Source: Adiantum capillus-veneris (lineage: Eukaryota; Streptophyta; Polypodiopsida; Polypodiales; Pteridaceae). From it: 62,000 bases of DNA. The notes beneath the pieces are model-generated. The model searched no databases. It worked only from the letters and a program-made list of their open reading frames with translations, and was not told where the DNA came from. Shown here piece by piece: positions 42,041 to 52,964 of the stretch. A program made the translations under genes and the position numbers. The DNA lies in NCBI GenBank assembly GCA_014529385.2, contig CM043942.1, forward strand, positions 36,771,469 to 36,833,468, in the 5' to 3' direction. How positions within the stretch are numbered: the first letter of the stretch is position 1; the number at the start of each line of letters is the position of its first letter.

Positions 42041-43851
42041 CTTGCGACTACCAAGAGACACGCAAGTGACACCAACTTTTGCTCCTTCCCTTGTGTGAAT
42101 CATGCGAACCAGCAAAGGGCCAGAAAGTTGTTGCAAAACATCAGTTGCCATTGCCTGAAGCAGATCCCACAAATCATAGAGACACTGAAGTTAGAATACT
42201 GTTCACAAGACACTGTACCTGAAAGGACTTGTTGAGCAATTTTTATCTGAATAATCTTTACCTTTCCCGCAATACTAAGGTACTCAATCAAAGCCCGATG
42301 AATAATCGAGTGGTCTACAATTCCCTTTTCAAGCATTGGCTGCAGAGAGCTTGTCATGTGCTCTAAAACGTTTCGTCGTTTCATGCCAGGTTCTTCGGCT
42401 AGCATATCAACAAGTCTGTAAACATGTAAGGAAAGAGGTATATGCTATGTTCAATGTAAACAAGTCTTAAGTACACCTCACAATACAAAGCAGCTTATTC
42501 CCCACCACAAATCTCAGAAAACATGACACTGGCTTATGGACCTCCCCTCAAAATGACACTCCCTATACATGGCAGCACACCTTAGTCTAGTGATCTCTAC
42601 AATAAGTAAACACCTTCATTTTGGAATCATATGCCGTGACATGATTTGGACCATGTCAACTATGATGCAGTTGTTGCCTTTTTATAAACCATATAAACCA
42701 ACCTGCATGGGGTATTTGACACGAGGCCCTTAAACAAGCGATATTCCGGGGAAAAGAATTCAGCAAGAAGCGCCTGCTTTTCAACACTGCTTGCAAGCTT
42801 ATATGCATGTTCAACAACTGCACAGAAGCACAACTGCTATATGACTGCAAAATGATCCGCAGCTTAAGAATGATGATACAATATCCACATGTGTGCATAC
42901 CTGCGGACGCAACTGGGTGGCGAAGAAACGCAACCACATTTCCATGTAGGGAGGCAATCATTTTCTGAAGCTGTTTTTTGTCAGTTGCAGCTGAAAGAGA
43001 CGGTGTGAGGAAAGTAAGCTGAAAATTCATGGCTTAGTCTCCTTTCTGCAACTCTGACCCAGACAACAAAGAGAACAAGCTTGAGACAAAGCCATGCATA
43101 CCCTGATCTAGCATTTTTAGCACAAGATAATGAGAATAAGTATTTTGAGCCAGCTGTAGGAATTGTGGACGTAGCTCCTCATATATGGAAGCCCTCTCCT
43201 GAGCACTACAAAATTTAAGGCATGTCTGAAACAAACGGGGACAATTAGATAAGCTGTTAAAGAAGCAAACTTAAAAGTCACCAAAACCTTCACGAACAAG
43301 TTACAAACCTGTAATACTCGTGACATAACATGTGAGGTCACCATTTCTGTAGCCTTTCCCTTCATCTTTTGTAGTATTATGGATGTGATTCTAAAAACGG
43401 TTGTTAACCAAAATCCAGGAAAGCATCAATGCCGATCACTTTAAAGTTGACAGAAAACCACTTACCAAATACAAAATCTCACAACAAGTGACCGTCAATA
43501 AGCAATTCCTTACCTAGCACGTTCTGTACCTTCCAAATTTCTTGTTCTCAATGTCTCCCAAAGTTCTTTTACTTCCTACAAAAGGGAAGAACGAGGCTCA
43601 GCAATAGCGTAGTCTGCATAGAAAACTCAATTCATAAGACAAACCAAATCAGACCAATGCATCCCAACTTTGTAACAAATGGAAAAACGTAAGCCGGTGA
43701 TCCTTTCTTGTAGTCTTTCCACAATACAATCAACTTAACTAAGTCGTCACGTATTTGTTTAAAGAAACTACCATTTGTCAAACAATAACCATGATACCTT
43801 TCCAAGCTCAAAATTAGGTTTTGCATGTTTCTTCCTGGACTCTGTTAGTTT
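42041..43851 (-). CDS. PUM24: Pumilio homolog 24-like protein (PUF6/Puf-A family), partial, at least 8 exons
   Basis: Minus-strand exons with GT-AG borders: 43798-43851, 43514-43575, 43309-43390, 43102-43225, 42901-42990, 42703-42817, 42262-42415 and 42041-42154. They total 795 bp, 265 in-frame codons. Conserved blocks in order: KLTESRKKHAKPNFELGK, ELWETLRTRNL, MKGKATEMVTSHVMSRVLQ, TCLKFCSAQERASIYEEL, LAQNTYSHYLVLKMLD, VVEHAYKLASSVEKQALL, LEKGIVDHSIIHRALIEYL and LSGPLLVRMIHTREGAKV. The family is nucleolar and takes part in pre-rRNA processing and 60S ribosome assembly through helical PUF repeats. A 23-bp exon (43926-43948, RAKEVQ) may precede. N- and C-terminal exons are not visible: downstream the intron runs into D1, upstream into repeats. 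So the gene either has very large introns or is a truncated copy. The frame across eight exons is clean. Confidence 0.85.
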
Positions 43852-44157
43852 CTGCAAAGACAAACAGCGAAACTGAACGTGAATAAATATAAAGTAGGGA
43901 CCTTAAGTTTGATAACAAGCAACACTTGCACTTCCTTAGCCCTGATCTCTACAGTACAGAATTGACTTTTCATACGTGAATCTGCAAATTTTCTTTCAAA
44001 AACACCGCACAATGGAAAAGATGTACCACACAATAAAAAATAGTACTTAAACATATCCAATATGGTGCACCTTGAGGACTAACAATTCACAACCCAAACA
44101 TCCTGAACTGTTGCAACAATTTACTTCATCGTAAGGCATGAAAGTGGAAATGGATTG
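43852..44157. other. Intron of the Pumilio gene; possible 23-bp exon
   Basis: AT-rich sequence with no clear coding except the candidate microexon 43926-43948 (minus strand, acceptor TGTAG, donor GTGTTG). That exon would add RAKEVQ in front of KLTESRKK, as expected for this family. Confidence 0.45.
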
Positions 44158-44330
44158 TCACGTGCAGCGGATGATAATAGTGACGATCAACCATCACGGA
44201 ATCGACAATCTTTTCTTCTACCGGTGCTTTAATAACACAGAGAGGTCCTTTTTGCTCATGTCGTAGGGGAAGAGAGAAAGAAGAAGAGAGGGAAAGGAGG
44301 GGACGGGGGGGGGGGGGGGGGGGGGGGGGG
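44158..44330 (-). mobile_element. Decayed B-like LTR start ending in a G run
   Basis: TGTCACGTGCAGCGGATG, then GAAGAGAGAAAG and AGACACC..GATGCGGTCC..CCAACCCTCT (44340-44390), recall the start of B LTRs (TGTCAGGTGCAGC, GA tract, CCCAACCAACCCTCT). Identity is low. A run of 26 G (44305-44330) lies where the GA tract would be. Confidence 0.4.
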
Positions 44331-44878
44331 CTGTTTCAGCAGAGACACCAACACAATACCACGATGCGGTCCTAGCCAACCCTCTTATTATCTATCATAC
44401 TGATCTTCTAGAGCTAAATCTTTGAAGGAGACTGGCAGATACACATCCAAAAGTCTCTGATTGTAAATTTTAATGTAACAAGAAACATTTCGTGTGTTTT
44501 GTCATTTTGCACCGTTTCGTTTCCTTTCATTTTGCAAATGCCAAGACGAAATGCATATTTTTCTAAGGGTTACAGAAATCCAAAGATTTAAGAGGGGGGG
44601 GGGGGGGGGGGCGCTGTTTCAGGAGAGACACCAACACAATACCATGATGCGGTCCCAGCCAACCCTTTTATTATCTATCATACTGATCTTCTACAGTTAA
44701 ATCTCTGAAGGAGACTAGCAGATACACATCCAAAAGTCTCTAATTGTAAATTTTAATGTAACAAGAAACGTTTCGTGTGTTTTGTCGCTTTGAGGAGTTC
44801 CGTTTCCTTTCATTTTGCAAATGCCAAGACGAAACACATATTTTTCAAAGGGTTACAGCAAACCAAATATTTAGGAGT
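44331..44878. repeat. Direct duplication of about 280 bp with G runs
   Basis: 44331-44590 and 44614-44878 are near copies (CTGTTTCAGxAGAGACACCAACAC...ACGAAA). A G run precedes each (44305-44330, 26 G; 44594-44611, 18 G). It was probably duplicated through the G run. Confidence 0.88.
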
Positions 44879-45449
44879 CTAGTAGGTGGATACATCCTAT
44901 ATACATGGTCACACAAGTGGTAAAATATGTTGCACATCAAACACCATATGGCTAAGTCTGAATTTTGAAAATAAGAAAAAAAAAACTAAACCTAAGAAAC
45001 GCATTTCGTCTCCCTCTTTCAAGTTTGTTTCGAAACGTTTCGAGTGTTTTGTGTTTCGTTTCGTTTCGAAGGAACAAAACGCATTTTAATGTGACACTAA
45101 TTGTAATCCTATGAAGTGTCATTAGGAATCATCTTTAAGTTTCCCCAATTTGCAAGGAGTTGTACTTCAAAAAGTGGTGAAGTAACTACGGGCAAAGATT
45201 ATCTTGGAGGCTTGCCATGTCATTGGAGTATGAGGCTTGGTAGACAAAGGACTATCAAAAATAGCGGAAAAGGTGAATCAATGACGCAACTGCGAGCACA
45301 AGTCCTCTCGATCACGAGCAGCCACGAATCTGCCACAAGCAATCTCCTCTGAATCAACCTCCAATGTGGACAACCCGCCATAGCACACGTCCACGGCCTA
45401 GGAAGCCTTACAGTCCACACCTACAAGGGAGCACAACAAAGAGTAAGCA
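44879..45449. other. No recognisable feature
   Basis: Includes GTTTCG/AAACGTTTCG-rich sequence (45020-45085) and otherwise unique DNA up to the AAGCA target of element I. No exon of the Pumilio gene was recognised. Confidence 0.5.
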
Positions 45450-46113
45450 TGTCACAAGTTTGGGACATGGCATGCCCAACTTAAAGAGTTGGCCAAGAGG
45501 ACAAGGGGTTAGATTTTAAAAACTCTAATCCAGAAGAACCTGAGAATGTGGCCATGGGGCCTAGGCCTCATGCTTTTGACTTTATAGGTTTTATGCCCCT
45601 CTGCCAGTGTTCTTCAAGTTGGCAGGGTTAGAGTTTTTAAACTCTAACTCCGTTGATAGATTTCTGTAATTTGCGTTGACATGCTGACGTGGCAGGCTTT
45701 ACGGAATTGCACGAATTGTGCTGGCTGATTCAGGTGGGTTTTGCACACACTTTGGAAATAGTTGCTTTTGGTTGCACGTGCTTCTGGCTGGGAGCTTTGG
45801 GGCTCTGCTTTTGGGCATCCCTTGTACTATTTATAAGTGCCCCACTGCCCAAAGGACCAATCTTCTGAGAGCATCTAGACATAGTGTCTCGGAGAGAGCT
45901 GGACCGTCAAGGAGTTGTACCTTTGTGAAGGAATAGTAAAGAAATACCGCAAGGGGCACCAATCTTTGGGGCCAGTGCATCTGGGGACGGAACTCTGCCA
46001 TTCCGTGTCGACTCTCCTCTTCTCTCTCTATTCAAGTTAAGTTCAATTTAGTTTGCACTTTCTGTTCGTGTGTTGCTATTGATTTCTCGCTTGAAGTGTC
46101 CAAGCTTAAAACA
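45450..46113 (+). repeat. Element I 5' LTR
   Basis: TGTCACAAGTTTGGGACATGG...CTTAAAACA. A TATA-like TATTTATAAG lies at 45828-45837 after CTTTTGGGCATCCCTTGTA. The GAAATACCGCAAGGGGCACC..TTTGGGGCC core is at about 45941-45975. Confidence 0.9.
45828..45837 (+). promoter_or_regulatory. Probable TATA box of LTR I
   Basis: TATTTATAAG sits about 100 bp before the shared AAATACC core, at the same place as TATTTATAA-like or TTTAAATA sequences in the other LTR families. Confidence 0.5.
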
Positions 46114-46210
46114 CTAATATCAGAGCTCAAACGATTCTTCTTCTACAGAGGATCCAATCCTTCCTGCAACACACATGGGTTTTTAAGGAGAATCCGACAA
46201 AGGCCACCCC

Positions 46211-47068
46211 TTCACACAGGTCTAGGGCAATTCCTTATACGGCTAGTGTCTCCGGGCTGGCCACCCATAGCATAGGTTGTACCTTGTCCGGCCGCCCGAG
46301 TTTGGGGCCGACCGCCCACTTGAGCTGGGCGCCCACCTTGGGCACTCCTATATATGGAGTCAAGGGGGTATCCATTTCACATAGTCTGACATTACATTGT
46401 ACAGGTCTTATGCTCTAGTAGTCAGGGGAGCTGATCGCCACCTCTTCCACACATAGCGAGGTAAAGTGGTACCTGTCTTTCCACCCAAGATGGTGGTGGC
46501 TTCTTTGGGAATGTCAAAATCCCATATGCCATGAGCATGGCCATATCTCGTGTGAACTCCTCTGATGAGTGCATAGGTGTGTCCATAGCAAACCACGAGT
46601 CGCCACCCCCTCTGGAGTGCGCAACCGCAGAATGATGGCTGGAATGAATGGATCTCCCAAGGATCGTACGCCCGTAGATGATCAAGCCAATGTCGAAACT
46701 ACCGTGTACTGCAACAGTCACTGAGAGAATGCATAAACCACCACCGGATGGTGTCCTGGCAGGAGGTAACTTCATCCTCTGTGAAAAACACAAGCCAAGT
46801 GTCTGTTGTCCACCCAAAAACGCAACTACGATGTGATGAAAGTGATCGCCAAGCGTAGGAGCAAAAAACGCAGGTGGAGAAGATCCTCCGCGATGAAAAC
46901 TCTCCAAGTTCCATCGCTTGCCTGGCTTTTGCAAAACGCTGGCAGATCTGCAGAAAACGTTGCTGATTTGATCCCTTGGGAGGAGAACCTCATGCTGATG
47001 GTGAAGCGTTGGTCCCATGGAGAGCCTGAAGCTTCTGATACCATGTGAGAGTGCGTGTGTGCAGAAGC

Positions 47069-47123
<55 letters not shown>

Positions 47124-47782
47124 CACAAAACGCTATGTGTGGAAGAGGGGGCGATCAGCCTCCCTAACCACCAGAGCATAAGACCTGCACAATGTAAAAT
47201 CAGACTAGGTGAAATGGGTACCCCCCTGACTCCATATTGGAGTGCCCAAGGTGGGCGCCGAGACGGTTTGACTACAGACACCACAGATCCTATTGGGCAG
47301 GACACTTGCAGGTCTATTGGCACTTCTTTCACGACAAGGAATTGTTTTTACACTCAGTTCGGGACCTTCATGCAGTATCTTTACCCTGTATCGGCGGAGT
47401 ACAGCAGTTTGCTACACTACTCGTGATGGCACTTTACCATGGAGATCTCTCGGAGGTTGTGACACCCCAGACTACTGCAGACATCGCAGCAGACATCTTC
47501 ATCCTTTGCCTCCATGTGAGAGTGCGTGTGTGTGGAAGCGTGAGAGAGAGAGAGAGAGAGAGAACACAAACGCTAGATGTGGGGAAGAGGGGGTGATCGG
47601 CCCCCCTTACTCCAGAGCATGAGGCCATACAATGCCACATATATAAAATGGGTACCCCCCTCGCCCCATATATATGAGTGCCCAAGGGAGTCCATACTGG
47701 GCGGGCGGCCAAACAAAAGTGCAACCTATATGCATATGCTATGGGTGGCCAACTCGGAGGCACACTAGCCGTACATGCATGC
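46211..47782. mobile_element. D2: rearranged D element pieces
   Basis: Order: plus-oriented D LTR (about 46211-46457), minus D internal sequence (46458-47030), primer site (47031-47043), minus LTR start (47044-47262), plus-oriented D internal sequence (47263-47514, same as the reverse of 36260-36570), then a minus LTR (47515-47782). The left LTR is inverted relative to the body, so this is a rearranged pair of D copies. No gene is intact. Confidence 0.72.
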
Positions 47783-48754
47783 TGTCACAAGACGGGAACC
47801 ACGTGCCAATAAAAAAGAACAGACTGAACAGACTTTTAGCACTTCAATAACAACTGAACTGAAAGAGAGAGACGACACACGACACGGAGTGACAGAATTC
47901 CACCCCAGAGACTACAAGCCCCAAACCTTGGCGCCCCTTTCGGTGTTTCTTTATATTGCATCAACACAGTAGCATGCCAGAGAATGAGCCCTAACCTCAT
48001 ATTTAAAGGCCCTTGGCTTGAAAAGCAGTTATAGTGAAAAGCCTTCAAAACTCAAAAGCTTCTGGTCCAAAAGCAATGCCAAAAAGCTGCTAGCACGTTT
48101 TGCGGAATTTCGTACAACTGCCACGTCAACAATCAACGCAAAACGCGGAGCGTTCGTACAGCTGCCACGTCATCAATTTTTGTGTGAGTGTGTGTGTGTG
48201 GGCCCTGCTTTATTTTACTTCCTTTATGTCAATGGGGCCCCATCGGATGGGGTCCCCATAAGTTGGTAAGACTTCTTCTTCTGTTACTTGTTCTTCTTAG
48301 GGTTTAGGCTCCTCGGCCAAGATCTACAAGTTGGCTCCATTCTTCAGTGCTTTGACACGTCAGCAGTTTGTGACATCTCCCTTGCTTGAAAGAGAGTAAT
48401 CGTCCACAATTACAGCATATCTGCAAAACAACTCAAAGTTAGCTCAAAAATTTCCGAGGGTCATTCCGAGAGACAATCAATTTGCTCTTTTTGTTAAGGA
48501 GTTAGCTTCTCCTTTCGGCTCTTTTGATCAAGGAGTTGGCTTCTCCTTTCATCCAGATCGGAACTCTTGATATTCTGGCATAGTAAAATTAGCCATCACA
48601 CCGAGACCGCACTGATCTTCCACGGGTGTCTTGATGCACTAAAATTACATACGCAGGCAATCTCATCCAATTAGGAATATTCAGTGGTTGGCACATCCAC
48701 AATGCAACACAAATGCTCACATATGCATGTTACAAAACATAGAAACGTAAAGCC

Positions 48755-49170
48755 GTCGATGAACACCCCCCGCAAATAACCATCCAGGTTCGGGCCATGA
48801 GCTTTTCAACGACTCCCTCATCACTTCTCCCACAAATAACCTAAAAAGGCCGGGCCATGAGATATAGAGGCCTTTTACAACCAAACGCCCCCCAGACCGC
48901 AATCTGCGTCGTTTGAAGGTGCTAAGAGTAACCACTGCTCAGACTTCTTAATACTCCTCCCACATAACCATCCAGGTCCGGGCCGGGAGTCATAACAACA
49001 ATACTCCCCCCATAAATAACCACAAGGGTCCGGGCCGGGAGTCATAACAACAATACTCCCCCCATAAATAACCACAAGGGTCCGGGCCATGAGTAAAAAC
49101 AACACTTTTCAATCATTCAATACTCCCCCCGCAAATAACCACAAGGGTCCGAGCCATGAGTATGAACAAG
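48755..49170 (-). repeat. C3 ACTCCCCCCxxAAATAACC array
   Basis: About six units: ACTCCCCCCGCAAATAACC, then ACAAGGGTCCGGGCC and a spacer of 15-60 bp. Units near 48951, 49005, 49057 and 49122 are the clearest. Confidence 0.85.
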
Positions 49171-49568
49171 CATTCTCAAACATCATTTCTCACTACTCCA
49201 CCTGGGAGTCAAATCACCAATCATTGAAACCAGTATTAAAACCAGAGTCAAACAATTCAAATCGGCACCAAGACAACTTCAAAACAGATACCATCCATTT
49301 CAAACAAATTCCAAACAGGATCACCAAACAAGTTCTCAAATAGATTTCAAACTTAAAAAGCAATCTCGACATCCGTCGAGCTCGAAAAGTCGACTGACTT
49401 TCCATCCTGAAACCTGCAGCAAAAAATTAGGGTTAGGTTCATTCCATAGGCGAGCACAGCATGGTCCATCAGCTCTTGGACAAACAGTGTTTCTTTGGCG
49501 GCGATGGTAATCCCAAGATAGGAATCGCACTAAACCTCCAAGGTCATCTGCTCGTGAAGAGACATCTA

Positions 49569-49802
49569 CTAGGAGATGTCGAGAAATTTCAAGTTATAAT
49601 CTGCTAGGGTTTCCATGGCAAGCATTTCAAGATACCCCACTCTGCCAAAAGTTGCACTCCGAAGGAAGATGTCAGAAACCATATAACTCCGGGCAAAAAT
49701 TTTCTTGAAAGCTTTCCAAGTCCTTGGAGTGTGTTGATTGGTAGCTATACACACCAACATCTTCATGGCACTGCTTTTAAGAAAAACAGTGACTCGAAAC
49801 AA
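49569..49802 (-). pseudogene. C3 gag-like remnant
   Basis: 77 residues, containing TWKAFKKIFARSYM, then GYLEMLAMETLADYNLKFLDIS. The W-x2-FKK-x-F...T-x-A-D-Y-x-x-KF-x-x-L pattern matches the end of a Ty3/gypsy gag capsid domain. C1 keeps only the end of it (about 60541-60615) and C2 has lost it. It ends in two stops. A remnant of this kind suggests family C came from a gypsy element by deletion. Confidence 0.5.
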
Positions 49803-50661
49803 ATCTTGGATCCTTCTCTTGCAAGTGATCTTTATGGCTTATGCCCTATAAGACATGAGCGGTGAAGACGGGAGCGCGCCCGATGCACGATGAAGTAAGG
49901 GTGGGAGTGGCTAATAAGTCCGGGGTTGGAGCACGAACCTAAAATTTCCAATGAACTTTGGAAGTGCGATCTTGCTCTGTCTGCTCTTTGGTGGGACCAA
50001 TATGCTTTCAGAAAAGCACACGCCTGATGCTCTGATACCATTGTCATAAGACGAGCACCACGTGCCAATAGAAAAGAACAGACTGAAGACTTTTAGCACT
50101 TCAATAACAACTGAACTGAAAGAGAGAGACGACACGCGACACAGTGGCGGAATTCCACCCCAGAGAGTATTGGCCCCAAACCTTGGCGCCCCTTTCAGTA
50201 TTTCTTTGTATTGCATCAACACAGTACAAGCCGGTACTCCAAACTCTGCACCTTCTCTAGGAAGCATGCCAAAGAATGAGTACTAACCTCATCTTTAAAG
50301 GCCCTTGGCTTGAAAAGCAGTTACAGTGGAAAGCCTTCAAAACTCAAAAGCTTCTGGTCCAAAAGCAATGCCAAAAAGCTACCAGCATGTTTTGCGGAAT
50401 TCCGTACAACTGCCACATCAGCAGTCAGCGCAAAACGCGGAGCGTCCGTACAGCTGCCACGTCATCAATTTTTGTGTGAGTGTGTGTGTGGGTCCTGCTT
50501 TATTTTCCTTTATGTCACTGGGGCCCCATCGGATGGGGTCCCCATAAGTTGGTAGGACTTCTTCTTCTATTACTTGTTCTTCTTAGGGTTTTGGCTCCTC
50601 GGCCAGGATCTACAAGTTGGCTCCATTCTTCAGGGCTTTGACACGTCAGCAGTTTGTGACA

Positions 50662-50856
50662 CATGCCCTAGACTTGTGAAGCAGTAGAGTGGTGTAACAT
50701 TGTGAGAGTGCGTATGTGAGAGAGAGAGAGAGAGAGAGACATAACGCTATGTGTGGAAGATGGGGCGATCAGCCTCCATGACTACCAAAGCATAAGACTT
50801 GTACAATGTAATGTCAGACTATGTGAAATAGGTACCCCGAGACTCCATATTCAAGG
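50662..50856 (-). mobile_element. D LTR end plus another D LTR start
   Basis: 50667-50699 completes the D LTR interrupted by C3 (GCCCTAGACTTGTGAAGC...GTGTAACA). A new D LTR start follows at 50701 (TGTGAGAGTGCG) and runs to about 50856. Two D LTR ends thus lie one base apart. Confidence 0.75.
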
Positions 50857-51279
50857 TGCATCAAGTGTTTTGGACTAGATGAGATGGCTAGATTGAATGA
50901 TTGGAACACAGTGTTCAGTGTGAACTAAGTGTGTGATTTGTGAAATGCATGCTCGGAGAATGTACTATCTTGTGGGGATGGTCATGGGCATGGCTTGCTT
51001 GAAATGTTAAAAGCAAGGATATGAATCTGATGAGAACGAGATTTAGTAGATCAAGACATCTCTAAGAAGATCAACGCGGTCTGGATTTGATTACTAAATA
51101 TGTTACACTAATCATGATTTGTATCTTGGACTCTCGAAGGAAATGTGATTGATCAATGTGCAAGTGCAAGATGTGTGCAGTCTAGTGCATGGGGTACAAT
51201 GTCCATTGAAGAAAGTTTCTATCCTTTGGCTATTTTGCAGGCATAATCGAGGACGATTACAATTCTTTCACGAGGGGTA

Positions 51280-51938
51280 TGTCACAAGTTTGTGATGTGG
51301 CATGTCCAACTTAAAGAGTTGGCCAAGAGGACAAGGGGTTAAGAGTTTAAAAAGTCTAACCCAGAAGAACCTGAAGATGTGGTTGTGGGGCCTAGGGGAG
51401 TAGAGTTTAAAAACTCTAACCCTGTCAACTTGAAGAACACCGGGCCAAGGGGCCTAAAAATCTAATTAGACAAAAGCGTGAGGGCTAAGCCAGATTTTCG
51501 TAATTTGCACTGACATGCTAATGTGGCAGGCTGTACAGAATTCTATGAATTGAGCTGGCTCATCTGGGCAAGTTTTGTGCATGCTTTTGAGAGCAGTTGC
51601 TTTTGGTTGCAAGTGCTTTTGGATGGGAGCTTTCGGGGCTCTGCTTTTGGGCATCCCTTGTACTGTTTATAAAGGCCCATAGGGCCACTATTCTGAGAGC
51701 ATCTAAACACAAAGTCTCGCAGAGAGCTGGACACTCCGGGAGTTGTACCTTTGTGAAGCAATAATAAAGAAATACCGGAAGGGGCGCCAATCTTTGGGGG
51801 CAGTGCGACTGAGGACGGAACTTCGTTGTTCTGGCTTGACTCTCCTCTTCTCTCTGAATTCAAGTTCGGTTCAATTATTTGCGTTTCTATCCGTGTGTTG
51901 ATATTGATTTCTAGCTTGAAGTGTCCAAGCCTATAACA
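51280..51938 (+). repeat. Element I 3' LTR
   Basis: TGTCACAAGTTTGTGATGTGG...AAGCCTATAACA, pair of 45450-46113. Confidence 0.9.
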
Positions 51939-51941
51939 AAG

Positions 51942-51981
<40 letters not shown>

Positions 51982-52058
51982 AGAAGAAGAAGAGAGTTTT
52001 AACGTCGTAGGAAACTATCCCGAGAGACCTTAAATATCTAGCCGACGAGGAGTTGAAC

Positions 52059-52127
<69 letters not shown>

Positions 52128-52129
52128 TT
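51939..52129. repeat. GA arrays beside element I
   Basis: GA runs at about 51945-51978 and 52060-52124, with GAA units between. This is the host site of the AAGCA insertion. Confidence 0.9.
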
Positions 52130-52829
52130 TATCACGAGACAGGCACCACGTGCCAATAGAAAAGAACACACTGAACGGACTTTTAGCACTTCAATAACAA
52201 CTAAATTGAAAGAGAGAGAGCACACTGCCACACGGGACACGGAGTGGCGGAATTCCACCCCAGAGAGCACTGGCCCCAAACCTTGGCGCCCTTTTCGATA
52301 TTTCTTTATATTACTTGAACTCGGTACAATGCTGGTACTCGCGCTCTGCACCTTCGCCCGGAACAGTGCCAGAGACTGAGCCCTTTGCACATATTTAAAG
52401 GCCCTTGGCCTCAAAAGCAATTACATGAAAAGCAGTAAACTCAAAAGCATCTGGTCCAAAATTTGCCAACGCAAAAGCAGGAAAATCCGTTCAACTCTAC
52501 CACGTCAGCAACCAGCGTAAAACGCGGAAATCTGTACAATCTGCCACGTCAACAGCCAACGTAAAATCCGGAAATCTGTACAATTTGCCAAGTCAGCAAG
52601 CCACTGCAAAATGCGGAATTCCGTACAGGATGCCACGTCATCAACTTCTACGCTCTTTGTGTATGTGTGTGTGGGCTGCTTTACGTTAGGTCCCATCATA
52701 CGGGAACTTAAAGTTGGTTGGATCATCTTCTACTGCTTCTATTGCTTCTCTTAGGGTTTAGGAACCTCGGCCGAGATCTGCAAGTCGGCTCTGTTCTTCA
52801 GTGGCTTGACACATCAGCAAATTGTGACA
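52130..52829 (-). mobile_element. Solo LTR, family C (C4)
   Basis: Matches the C LTR from ATCACGAGACAGGCACCACG to AAATTGTGACA. The first bases are degraded (TTTATCACG for TGTCACAAG). No target duplication was found (ATGTT against CTATT), so it is old or the left edge was altered by the GA array. Confidence 0.82.
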
Positions 52830-52852
52830 CTATTGCAATGTAAAAACGCTAG

Positions 52853-52910
52853 TTTCTGTTTGTGTGTTGATATTGATCTCTAGCTTGAAGTGTCCAAGCC
52901 TATAACAAAG

Positions 52911-52942
<32 letters not shown>
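52853..52942 (+). repeat. Duplicate of the element I / host junction
   Basis: TTTCTGTTTGTGTGTTGATATTG...CTATAACAAAGCACGAGAGAG repeats the last about 50 bp of the I 3' LTR plus its AAGCA-CGAGAGAG flank (51886-51960). It can only have arisen after element I inserted. Confidence 0.85.
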
Positions 52943-52944
<2 letters not shown>

Positions 52945-52964
52945 CAAGGAGAAGAGAGAGAATG

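Larger units (their letters stand above)
47783..50661 (-). mobile_element. C3: non-autonomous LTR element, family C
   Basis: LTRs 47783-48375 (3') and 50042-50661 (5'), perfect repeat CATGC (47778-47782 and 50662-50666), primer site 50029-50040. The 1.67-kb body has no polymerase. It contains AAGGAGTTAGC repeats (48496-48550), an ACTCCCCCCGCAAATAACC array (about 48755-49170) and a gag-like frame (49569-49802). Confidence 0.92.
45450..51938 (+). mobile_element. Element I (gypsy-type LTR element), body replaced by nested elements
   Basis: LTRs 45450-46113 and 51280-51938 (about 660 bp each), perfect 5-bp repeat AAGCA (45445-45449 and 51939-51943). A degenerate primer site TAATATCAGAGC follows the 5' LTR (46115-46126), and GAGGGGTA precedes the 3' LTR. 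Leader 46114-46210 and 3' internal part about 50857-51279 remain, the latter ending like the gypsy-1 tail (GACGATTACAAT before the polypurine tract). Rearranged D material and C3 lie between. No coding sequence of its own remains. Confidence 0.88.

Noticed and set aside
44158-44330. Pumilio exon upstream of 43948
   Set aside because: No frame with splice borders matches the family; the sequence looks like a decayed LTR start.
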